From Kitagawia praeruptora (taxonomy: Eukaryota; Streptophyta; Magnoliopsida; Apiales; Apiaceae), in NCBI GenBank assembly GCA_037693485.1, contig CM075354.1, positions 144,049,001 to 144,113,000 of the forward strand: DNA of 64,000 nt. Direction: 5' to 3'. Positions 31,262 through 40,652 of the stretch are shown piece by piece. Both the position numbers and the translations under genes were made by a program. The notes under the pieces were generated by a model that worked only from the letters and a program-made list of their open reading frames with translations, did not search any database and had not been told where the DNA came from. Every line of letters begins with the position of its first letter. Within the stretch, counting starts at the first letter, position 1.

Positions 31262-32479
31262 TTATGGATCAGCAATTTCCATTATTCCATTTTCCTCTTC
31301 ATATCTTGGCCCATCTGTTTGCATGAAAGTTGGCCCAGAGTTTATCTGTGTTTGGCCCATATCAATTCTTTTTCTTTTCATGTCTAACACTGTATCGAGA
31401 TTTTCACCTGTGTCACCTAAAGTGAAATTTTTTCTTATCATGCTCATACTTTCTCCCTGATTTCTCGGTCCTATGTTGGCCTTTTCAGTCGTGCCACTTA
31501 GAGTCAACTTATTCCCTTCCTTTTCATTATTCTCCTGATTTATCGGTGTAATGATAACCGCAAAGTTGTCACCTTTATTCTCTTTGACCACGTCGTCAGA
31601 CTCCTGGAATCTCGCCACCTCCCTCGAACTGTTGCCTTCACTGTTCTGCTTCCATCCACCCCTCCCAGCTCCTGACCATCTTCCTCCTCCATCTGTGTTT
31701 CGTAGCCAACGTGCTCCCACCCCTTGTTTTGCACCTCGACTTTGGGCCCTTAGCCAAGTCCCATATGCACGTTCTACTTCCTTCTCCGAATTTGCGTATA
31801 GAACATTGCAGTCTCGCTCCGTATGCCCTATAATTCCACATATAAAGCAAAAGTTTCCCATCCTTTCATATTTAAAATTTATCCAGATCCAAGTTCCTCC
31901 TTCACGTTTAATCTTCATGCGTCTCTTTATTGGTTTTTCTACATTCAACTTCACTCGAATCCTGACATATTGCTTCCATGTGCCCTCAAAATTTGCAGGA
32001 TCATCTTTTATGTATTTCCCTACATAATTACCGATGCTTGTTAAGATACTTTCAGATATGAATCCTTTTGGAATGTCATGAATCTGTACCCAGATGTCCA
32101 TTTCATTTAGAACCACTTGCCCTGGATCTTCTTCATTCTTTATCTGATGGTACACTAACATATTCTGTTCAAACGACCAAGGTCCCCCCTCCATAACTTT
32201 ACTCATATCTAGAGTATGATAAAAGATGAAAGAATATCTATATCCTCCTAAATCGTGCACCTCCATTCCCTCCTTAGGTCTCCACAACGAGGCTAAAACA
32301 TTTTGCATCGCTTGGAAGTTGATACTCTTTTCAGTTAAGAATCGCCCTACAAGCATGAATCTTTCTTTTTCTTCCTTGTTCACTACAGCCCCAACAATTA
32401 TTCCATTGTAGTCCTCTTCTTCCTCTTCGATGTTTAATCTTCCATACATTTCTTCTAGATTTGGTTGATTAGACTCCAT
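31262..32479 (-). CDS. LINE ORF1: RNA-binding protein with zinc knuckle
   Basis: This is an intact 405-residue frame. I chose ATG 32479 (MESNQPNLEEMYGRLNIEEE); the longer upstream frame runs through the 5' UTR into the CACTA element and is not real. It has a DUF4283-like N-terminal domain (about residues 25-190, with FMLVGRFLTEKSINFQAM and GGPWSFEQNMLVY). A CCHC knuckle follows at about 215 (CFICGIIGHTERDC), then a Gly/Arg-rich tail. ORF1 proteins bind the LINE RNA. The stop is 44 bases before the ORF2 start. Confidence 0.88.
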   Translation of the reverse strand: MESNQPNLEEMYGRLNIEEEEEDYNGIIVGAVVNKEEKERFMLVGRFLTEKSINFQAMQNVLASLWRPKEGMEVHDLGGYRYSFIFYHTLDMSKVMEGGPWSFEQNMLVYHQIKNEEDPGQVVLNEMDIWVQIHDIPKGFISESILTSIGNYVGKYIKDDPANFEGTWKQYVRIRVKLNVEKPIKRRMKIKREGGTWIWINFKYERMGNFCFICGIIGHTERDCNVLYANSEKEVERAYGTWLRAQSRGAKQGVGARWLRNTDGGGRWSGAGRGGWKQNSEGNSSREVARFQESDDVVKENKGDNFAVIITPINQENNEKEGNKLTLSGTTEKANIGPRNQGESMSMIRKNFTLGDTGENLDTVLDMKRKRIDMGQTQINSGPTFMQTDGPRYEEENGIMEIADP

Positions 32480-32555
32480 AGTAGATATACTTGAATATGA
32501 TACTAGTAATGTAATAACGGAAGTTTTGTGATGAACACTAGTACAGAATAGGCTT

Positions 32556-32925
32556 TTAGCGTCGGTCAAAATAGCCTTTAGGCGTCGGTTATTTGGCGTA
32601 GTATATGAAGGCGACGCTATAGGTATAGGCCTATGGCGTCGGTTAATTGGGCGACGCATATAATGTACTAATAGCGTCGGTTATTTAAATAACCGACGCT
32701 TAAAGTCTGTTTTAGGCATCGGTCATTTAAACAACCGACGCTTAAAGTCTGTTATAGGCGTCGGTCATTTAAGCAACCGACGCTTAAAGTCTGGTTATAG
32801 GCATCGGTCATTTAAACAACCGACACTTAAAGTCTGTTATAGGCGTCGGTCATTTAAATAACCGACGCTTAAAGTCTGATTATAGGCGTCGGTCATTTAA
32901 ACAACCGACACTTAAAGTCAATTTT
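32556..32925. repeat. Left subterminal repeat array of inner CACTA
   Basis: About six units, each a palindrome-like pair GGCGTCGGTCATTTAAA / AACCGACGCTTAAAGTC, spaced roughly 60 bp apart. Subterminal arrays like this bind the CACTA transposase; the right end carries the matching array. Confidence 0.88.
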
Positions 32926-34550
32926 TTTTTTAAAAAAAATAAAAATTGCAATTCTATTATGAAACAATACATTTTCAGAAACATAATACATGATACAAAA
33001 TCAAGAATGAGATCTAATTAATAAACACCAAATTATATACAAAATCAATCTATACATGATGCATAATCAAGAATGAAATCTAATTAATAAACGTACAATA
33101 TATAAGACTACTCTACATTTTACAAGTCAATACTGATTACAAAGGACACAAACTGATCTAATTTCTCTAAGTTCTTCAGTAGCCTGAATACACAAAAAAA
33201 AACTCAGATAACATTTTTCCTCCCATGACTGCAACAATGGTACACATAGCTTGTCCTCTGAAGCCAGAAACAACACTTACATTTTGGAAAAGAGAGAATT
33301 TACAAGATTCCACCAAGTACAATGCCAAATGGATTCTCATCTGCAGCCAAACCAATAGTTTCTAGCTGAAAAAGTAACAGTGATAACAATGTAAGTAGTG
33401 TAAGAAAATACATGCTGCAAGTTCTAGTTCTGAGCATTTGAAGGAAAAGATCAGTTTCACAAAATTAAAAGGCAAGACATATAAAACCTCAATTATTAAG
33501 TCCAAAGATGCCTGAATATACATACCTGAATTGATCCAAACTATAAGCGCACATAAAGGGTGTTAGAGTCACGGTGAGGTATATGACAGGTAAAAGGGCA
33601 GGAAACACAAAAAAGATAGCATACATCCATACCACTGTCAAATAAGGTACTTAATTATAAGCTCTATGAGACATGACCATGGACGATTTCCATCAAAAAA
33701 ATACACACACCAATCTTATGAAAGTTTGTTTCCCTTTTAATCTTTGACGTTTCCTGAATCATGAGAATGTTAGTCCAAGCACTGCTATTATTCTAAAATG
33801 GATTTCTTATCCATTCTCCTCTTACCTCTTAGGATAAAATTACACAATGACAGGTTTATCCACATGTAAGTAAGATATAATACCTAGAAGAATCTACTGA
33901 TGTCCTACCATACTAGCACCCCCACAAAGGTAGATGCAGGCCGATGCATATTCTTTTTTATTTGTTTAGTCTAGGATATGAAATCACTTAACCATCAATA
34001 GGAAAGTGATAAAAGGCTTAACCAATGTACCAGGGTTCCAGGGACTCATTCTAAATTAAACAACTGGCAGGTCCTTACCATCTTCAAAAACCTTCGTGTT
34101 TCTTTCTTAAGAGGGAGTTATGATTGGGCTGTGACTCTACAACTGGAACCCTTTGCTTAAGCTAGTTTTTTGGATCAGCACTGCTACTATATATATGTCT
34201 ATATGTATCCGGATCCCATATAGCCAGAATCCCAAATTTCCACCACAACAGAACTGACAGATCTTTGGCTCAGTGAAAGAAATAAAGCCGAACAACTTCT
34301 CAACATTAAAGGGCAGCTAAGAAGTAAAATCAAAATTTAAATAGATAGTGTAAGGACCTATTTGGAACGTGGCTTATAAGTCAACTTCAACTTAACTGTG
34401 TAAAAACGTATTTTCGGGGTATAACTTAGCAACAAGCACGCACTTCACTGCAACTAAAACAGCAACTAAACCAAATATATAAAATTGGAAATGCACAGCT
34501 ACAAATGTAAAAGGAAGCAACTGATTTAACAGTAAATAATGAAATCATAC
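32926..34550. other. Inner CACTA, left interior, unassigned
   Basis: AT-rich with no recognised gene. A possible - strand exon at about 33300-33365 (QLETIGLAADENPFG...) could be another captured piece, but I cannot assign it. Confidence 0.4.
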
Positions 34551-35878
34551 CAGTACAGTTGGCTGCATGATAGGTACCGCACCGGGCGCATTTTCATCAC
34601 TGCAGTTTTTACATTAAGTTAACAAAGCTTTCAATTAGTATGTAACGCAAAGCAGATATCACTGTAAACCTGAACTCACCCCATATAGTTTTGGAAATAC
34701 AAATCTTCCCGCACTTTTGAAGTAACTTCCAACAGGAGTTCTGGGTGTTTCAACTTTAGATGCTTATTTACAAACTCGGCTGCATGAAAAAGTTTTGTGC
34801 ATCCCTTTGCCCCACAGCCATACTTCCACCCGTACTTCTCATCCCTGATTTTGCGAACGTAAGGATCCAGCGACTCACCAGCAGCTGCATCAATCTTTTC
34901 CTTTGCAGTCATTATTTCCAAGGGATCCTGGCCATTCAACCTTTCTTTCCAGAATGAATCTAATTTCTTTTCCCACTCGTCCCCATTACCAGTTGCATCA
35001 GAATTTTTCCCATCTGCCCTGACATGACGGAGACCTTTAGGTTCATTGGTTTCAATCAAGCCGTAGTAATCTACTCCATGAATACGCCACAGATAAGTAA
35101 CAAGAGTATCCAGCAATTCGATTCCCTCAAGCCCTTTCACTGAGGTATCAGCTGTTTGTCCTGATTTGCTTGCAGAAGCATCGATACCCGGACCTCTGTT
35201 CCAAAATGATCTCTTATTAGTATTAACTTTCAGAATATAGTAATCCTTCTGCAACGTATATACAATATATATATCTTACATATCAACGGTTCCACTTTGC
35301 AGCTCCAGCAAAAAATCTTTTGCCATCTTCCTCGCACGCTCATTCCTCCTGCAATCAAAGATAAAAAAAGAGTTCATTAGCTAGAAAAATTTGTACTTGA
35401 TATAGTAAGAAAATAGAGACTACCATCTCAACAGAAGCAGCACAAAATGGAGATTATGATTTTTTAATAATATTATTACAAACAATATACATCTGCACAA
35501 ACCTGTCAATGACAGCAAGCAAATTGGTAGGGTGGTATTTGTCTTTCAACCTATAAAATTAGAAACTTCATTATAAATGCTTGACATAACATTTAAAACA
35601 AAGGGGGAAAAGTAAGAGGGAAAGATGAGCATTACCAATCTTCATGTTTATGGGCATTGAAATAAGCACGCTTCTGTGTTGTTATATACTCAGACTTGTA
35701 TTCTTGATATCTACAAATTCAAAAGATACAACAATTTAAAACCCCCATATCAGAAAACAATATAGTGAACACAAAAATGCAACCTAACAAATACATGTTT
35801 TAGACATTCAAAAACTCTTACTACCAAGATTTGATTTTAATACCTGCGCTCAGCTTCGGCAGGTAAAATATCATCTTG
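34551..35878 (-). pseudogene. SE: SERRATE/ARS2-like gene fragment, six exons in frame
   Basis: Six - strand exons match the middle of SERRATE, the zinc-finger cofactor of Dicer-like processing of microRNAs. They lie at 35878-35844, 35710-35636, 35550-35503, 35348-35280, 35195-34680 and 34599-34551. Encoded landmarks in order are DDILPAEAERR, YQEYKSEYITTQKRAYF, LKDKYHPTNLLAVIDR, RNERARKMAKDFLLELQSG, GLEGIELLDTLVTYLW, the C2H2 finger region CGAKGCTKLFHAAEFV with KHLKLKH, and DENAPGAVPIMQ. All five introns have GT-AG borders and the frame is continuous, about 264 codons. About 100 residues present in SERRATE between LQSG and GLEG are missing. N- and C-terminal thirds are absent. Confidence 0.9.
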
Positions 35879-37091
35879 CTGTACTCATTTACATAATCTG
35901 ACCTAAATACATATACATATATAACATGTTAAAAAACTCAAGTAAAAACAAGCTGCAGAGTTGTTTGCAAGTCACCATCATACCGAATATAGGCATTCAT
36001 TTCAATAATGTAACCTGACCTAGAAACAAAAACACACACACGTGTGTGTGTGTGTGTCAAGCTCCTGGGTTGCCAAGCTCAATACTGGCTCCTGGGCTTA
36101 ATACGTCTGTATACAGCTCCTGGGCTGCCAAGCTCGCTACTGGCTGTGTAAACTAGGTACACAAAGATCACTAGAACCACATGCACTGAAATCATATGAA
36201 AAGTAAAGCTCTTGAGTTGTATACTGAGACCCTTCCATAGTATTTAATCCAATGGACAAGTTAGTTTAGTTAAAAATGTACAGAGATATTTGCATAAGGA
36301 TGCTAAACACTCACAATCAACTAAAAATCATAAGTCCATACTGAAATATAAAATCCAATAACAATAAAACATACCAGATTTTAATTAACGATATACAATT
36401 CGCTAAACATAACTACAATCAATTAAATAAGCTAGAGCAGCAGCTATAATTTGAATACAGTTGATGTAAACAAATACAGACCAATTTATAATTTATAATT
36501 TCAAATTAGTCATAATTGAGACCAATACAGACCAATACAGTTAATGTAAACAAAGAATATTGATACTGTTCCAGAGGCGTACATGTCAATTCATAATGAA
36601 GAAAAAGTATGAATCAGTGTTTATATCCTAAGAAATTAGGAATGAACACTTAACCCCTGTAATCAAGTACAGTTTGCAAATAAAATTTTCACCTCTTTTA
36701 ACTAGATTTCAAACCATCTAATACACAAGTGTCAATTAAATTCAATAAGATCCATTCTGTAACATTACCTAGAGGGTAATTAGAGTATTGATCGTAAAAC
36801 AGAAATGAGGAATGTAAAAGGGATCAATAACATTTCAAGAATAACTAGAAATTTAGTTACGAGTAAATGAATGAAGTTCTCATTCAACCACATTAATTTA
36901 CAATTTCCTCAACCATTATTTTACAATTTCCTCAACCAAACATTAAGACATGAAAATTATAAGATTTTGACAATTACAAGGTAGTAGGATAATTCTGAAA
37001 GAGAGGTATAATTCAAATGGTAGTAAGTATTCGAGATACAGAGAGGGAGGGAGAGAGAGTGGGAGGGAGAGAGAGAGAGAGAGAGAGAGAG
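35879..37091. other. Inner CACTA, central interior
   Basis: No recognised coding sequence apart from splice-like remnants. It includes a CA/GT microsatellite (36030-36058), a short twofold AGCTCCTGGGyTGCCAAGCTC repeat (36058-36140), and a GA microsatellite (37037-37092). Confidence 0.5.
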
Positions 37092-37092
37092 A
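37037..37092. repeat. GA-rich microsatellite
   Basis: Imperfect then perfect (GA)n run of about 56 bp, next to the DHHC-like fragment. Confidence 0.9.
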
Positions 37093-37299
37093 TTACAAAA
37101 GTAGTCGTATGCTCAAAGTGAGGAAGACGTGGCTGCGATGAATGAAAGTACCGTCGAAAATAGGCCAACGACCACAGAGGAAAGAGACAACAACCAAGAG
37201 AGTGATTAATCCATGGCAAACAAGAACCCACTGGACGCCCATTTCAACAGCCCATTTCAACAGCAACAACTCAGCAATCCTCCCCGCTTCTCCACTCAT
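37093..37299 (-). pseudogene. DHHC palmitoyltransferase-like N-terminal fragment
   Basis: The - strand frame from ATG 37299 gives WVLVCHGLITLLVVVSFLCG and RWPIFDGTFIHRSHVFLT, one membrane segment. This resembles the N-terminus of a plant DHHC-type protein S-acyltransferase. Just after ...FLT, losing one base at about 37108 breaks the frame. In the shifted frame the next codons read AYDYF, as expected for FGAYDYF in that family. The catalytic DHHC domain is not present. Assignment rests on remembered family resemblance. Confidence 0.55.
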
Positions 37300-37779
37300 T
37301 TAACAAAAAAACAGTGTCCAATTCGATCATTCTCAGCAATCTATAGGAGAGATTGTTGAGTTTGAGAATCGAATACACTTGATTTGACCCACCCAATATT
37401 TATTCGCATCAATCAATCGATTTAATTGATATAAATGAAGAGAAGAGACTCGATTTTGTATTTTTAAACACTGAAATGGTTAAACGGCAAGGGTTTTGAT
37501 CGGAATTAAGTATAACGGCGAGAGAAAACGAGAGAGGTTTGGGAGAGAATTGGGGCGGCCGTTCTAAATAAATGGGTCAGGATAGTAGGGTTTGCTTAAG
37601 AAATGAGTCTGGGTTTGATTCTAACTGCTGGGTCGCGATATTTGATCAAAATATAAAAACACATTATTTTTATTTTTGAAAAATAATTTTATAAAATAAT
37701 AATTATAATATATATAATAATAATATGTTACAAATTAAAAATTTATAAAAATTATACAAAAAAATTATACAAAAAAAAT

Positions 37780-38172
37780 TTAGTTTAGGCGTCGGTTAAA
37801 TTAAGACCGACGCTTAAAGTACAGTTTTAGGCATCGGTTGCTAATGACCGACGCTTAAAGTACAGTTTTGGGCGTCGGTTGTTTTCGACCGACGCTAAAA
37901 GTTCGGTTTTAGGCGTCGGTTAAGTAAAGACCGACGCTAAAGATACAGTTTTAGGCGTCGGTTGTTATGACCGACGCTAAAGATAGTCCTAAGGCGTCGG
38001 TTGAGTAAAAACCGACGCTTAATGTTCAACTTTAGGCGTCGGTTATTTTATCACTGACGCAAAAAGTCCAGCATAAATGACTTTAAGCGTCGGTTAATGT
38101 AGCAACCGACGCTTAAAGTAAGTATAGGCCACGGTTCTCCATTTAACCGACGCTAAAAGTGCGACGCTTAAA
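37780..38172. repeat. Right subterminal repeat array of inner CACTA
   Basis: About seven units of TTTAGGCGTCGGTT ... GACCGACGCTTAAAGTA (some read CGCTAAAGATA), mirror partners of the left array. They give way to the 18-bp terminal repeat. Confidence 0.88.
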
Positions 38173-38376
38173 GCCTATTCTGTACTAGTGGAATGAGAAA
38201 GAAATGAAAAATAAAAGACTGGTAAAATTCAGTAGTGGTTTATAAACTTGTCATACAGACAAGACAGACTCTGATATCCAGGGAGAAAAATACAAATCCT
38301 GCCCTTTACTTTTTACTCTTAATTAATTTCCACTCGAATGTGATGTATAGGTGATCTTGTTTGATTATTCCAACTT

Positions 38377-39080
38377 TAAAAAAAAAGTGTTGCTTCCTTT
38401 AACGGGCATGATCCAGATTCACTGAATAATTTTTTTGAATAATTTCTTCGACGATCGAACCGTATGAATGTTAATAAACACTCATTTTGTTGTTGGGAAA
38501 AAATAATCAAAAAATTAAAAGGTGGGGTTGTGCGAGATTTTAACAAAAACGTAGTAAAAGTGCTGCTTCCTCTAACGGGGCACGATCCAGATTCACTGAA
38601 TAATTTTTTTGAATGATTTCTTCAACGATTGAACCATACGGATGTTAATAAGCACTCATTTTAGTGTTGCAAAAAAATAATCAAAAAATAAAAAGGTGGG
38701 GTTGTACGAGATTTTAACAAAAACGTAGTAAAAGTGATGTTTCCTTTAACGGGGCACGATCCAGATTCACTTAATAATTTTTCTGAATAATTTCTTCGAC
38801 GATCGAAATGTACGAATGTTAATAAACACTCATTTTAGTGTTTGGAAAAAATAATCAAAAAATAAAAAGGTCCGATTGTACGAGATTTTAACAAAAACGT
38901 TGTGAAAGTGTTGCTTCTTTTAACGGGGCACGATCCAGATTCACTGAATAATTTTTTTTTTATGATTTCTTCGACGATCGAACCGTACGAATGTTAATCA
39001 ACACTCAATTTAGTGTTGGGAAAAAATAATCAAAAAATAAAAAGGTGGGGCTGTGCGAGATTTTAACAAAAACGTAGTAA
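38377..39080. repeat. 174-bp tandem repeat, four copies
   Basis: Units recur at about 38399, 38573, 38747 and 38921 with the landmarks AACGGGGCACGATCCAGATT, TTCTTCGACGATCGAA and GAGATTTTAACAAAAACGT. The period is 174 bp and the copies are about 90% similar by eye. No coding potential. Confidence 0.9.
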
Positions 39081-39089
39081 AAATGTTAT

Positions 39090-39950
39090 TAGCACTCGTA
39101 ACTAGTGCACTGTCCCATATTATTGTTTTTATTTTTTAAAATATAATTCTCGATGATACAATCGTACGGATGTCAATATATATCTAATTTAATGATATTC
39201 CAAATTTTTAAAAAATAGAAAATTAATTTGGTTGGAGATCTTAGCAGATCACTACTATATGGACTAGTACTTGTAAATAGTGCTCTGTCCCATATTACAG
39301 TTTCTATTTTTTAAAATATATTTCTCGACGATCTAATCCTATGGATGTCAAGATATATCTAATTTAATGATATTCCAAAATTTTCAAAAAATAAGAAATT
39401 AATTTGGTTGAAGGTCTAAGTAGATCACTACTATATTGACTAGTACTCGTAACTCGTGCTCTGTCCCAAATTATTGTTTATATTTTTTAAAATATATTTA
39501 TCGAAGGTCCAACCATACAGATGTCGAGATATATATAATTTAATTATATTCCCAAATTTTCAAAAAATAAAAAATTAATTTGGTTAAAGATATTAGTAGA
39601 TTACTACTATATTGAGTAGTACTCGCAACTAGTGCGTTGTCCAATATTATTGATTCTAATTTTTAAAATATATTTCTCAACGATCCAACCGTATGGATGT
39701 CAAGATATATATAATTTAATGATTTTCCAAACTTTTGGAAAAATAAAATATTAATTTGGTTGGAGATCTTAGTAGATCAATAATATATCGACTAGTACTC
39801 GTAACCAGTGCTCTGTCCCTTATTATTGTTTCAATTTTTTAAAATATATTGCTAGACGATATAACCGTACGAATGTCAAGATATCTCTAATTTAATTATA
39901 TTCCCAGATTTTCGAAAAATAAAAAATTAATTTGGTTGGAATAATAAATG
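39090..39950. repeat. ~176-bp tandem repeat, about five copies
   Basis: A second, related-looking repeat: the landmark GTGCTCTGTCCC recurs about every 176 bp (about 39105, 39281, 39457, 39632, 39808), with GACTAGTACTCGTAAC and ATTAATTTGGTTGGAGATCT. One more copy lies at 26950-27106 on the other side of the LINE. Confidence 0.88.
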
Positions 39951-39959
39951 ATTAAAAAA

Positions 39960-40649
39960 ACATGTGCTAACTTACGACGGAATTGGTTGTAAGTTATTTT
40001 GCCGCTTATTTTTTTTTATGAAAATTTGAATTTGCCGCTTATTTTTAGATGAAAAGTTGAATTTGCCGCCTGAGAACTTACGACGGAATCCGTCGTAAGT
40101 TTAATTTAAGATAAAAATATTCTTATGATATACAAAATGTTTATTAAAAAAATAGAAATAATAAACTAAACTCGTCATCAGAAAAGCAATTCATTTTGCA
40201 ATTAAATTCAATTAAAATAAAGAACTTACGACGGAACATATTCCGTCGTAAGTTCACTGCTTACGACGGAATCTATCGTAAGTTAACTGCTAAATGACAA
40301 GATTTCTTTTATAAAAAAATTAATTCATTTTCCAATTAAATTCAAATACAATGAAGAACTTACGACGGAACATATTCCGTCGTAAGTTCACTGCTTACGA
40401 CGGATATCGTCGTAAGTTCATTGCTAGACGACAAAGTGTCTTTTACAAAAAAATTAATTCATTTTCCAATTAAATTTAATAACAAAAAAAATGTTACGAC
40501 ATCATATGTTAACTTAACTTACGACGAAATTTTTTTTCTGTCGTAAGTATGGCGCTACTTACGACGGATTTGCGTTTTCGTCGTAAGTACGGCGCGAAAA
40601 TGGTTCCGTCGTAATTTGTCTGTCGTAAATGGCCAAATTTGTTGTAGCG
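39960..40649. repeat. Right subterminal and terminal region of outer CACTA
   Basis: Repeated CTTACGACGGAA / TTCCGTCGTAAGTTC palindromic pairs, including two ~155-bp tandem copies (40220-40440), lead to the end GGCCAAATTTGTTGTAGCG and flanking TAT. Confidence 0.75.
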
Positions 40650-40652
40650 TAT

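Larger units (their letters stand above)
32536..38190. mobile_element. Inner CACTA transposon carrying host gene fragments (Pack-CACTA)
   Basis: The 18-bp inverted repeats are perfect: CACTAGTACAGAATAGGC at 32536-32553 and its complement at 38173-38190. The 3-bp TSD GAA is exact (32533-32535 and 38191-38193). Just inside each end are arrays of GGCGTCGGTT / AACCGACGCT motifs. The 5,655-bp element has no recognisable transposase. Instead it carries six SERRATE-like exons and a DHHC palmitoyltransferase-like piece on the - strand. It sits in the LINE 5' UTR. Confidence 0.95.
27107..38376 (-). mobile_element. LINE (non-LTR retrotransposon), full length, interrupted by a CACTA element
   Basis: A plant L1-type LINE on the - strand. 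It has a 5' UTR (38361-38191 and 32535-32480), ORF1 (32479-31262), ORF2 (31217-27157) and a 3' poly(A) seen as a T-run at 27123-27134. The likely TSD is TGATATTCCAAGTT-like at 27107-27121 and TGATTATTCCAACTT at 38362-38376, imperfect but in matching repeat DNA. Without the CACTA insert it is about 5.6 kb, normal for a complete element. ORF2 has four frame breaks, so it is dead. Confidence 0.88.
13962..40649. mobile_element. Possible outer CACTA (En/Spm) transposon, 26.7 kb including nested inserts
   Basis: The left end is CACTACAACAAATTTGGGC. The right end, read on the - strand, is CGCTACAACAAATTTGGCC, one CACTA base changed. Both are followed inward by TTTACGACGG motifs and flanked by TAT, the 3-bp TSD size of CACTA elements. 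Subtracting the gypsy element, hAT element, LINE and inner CACTA leaves about 6 kb, a normal size. I see no TNPA/TNPD transposase. It carries TypA-like exons and two tandem-repeat families. The alternative is two unrelated ends of the same family, since a 3-bp TSD can match by chance. Confidence 0.55.

Noticed and set aside
32480..32659. Longer LINE ORF1 starting at 32659
   Set aside because: The extra 60 codons cross the CACTA border at 32536; ATG 32479 gives the normal ORF1 start.
32556..32925. CRISPR-like array of regularly spaced repeats
   Set aside because: Repeats are palindromic subterminal motifs of a eukaryotic DNA transposon, mirrored at the other end, with no Cas genes and no unique spacers.
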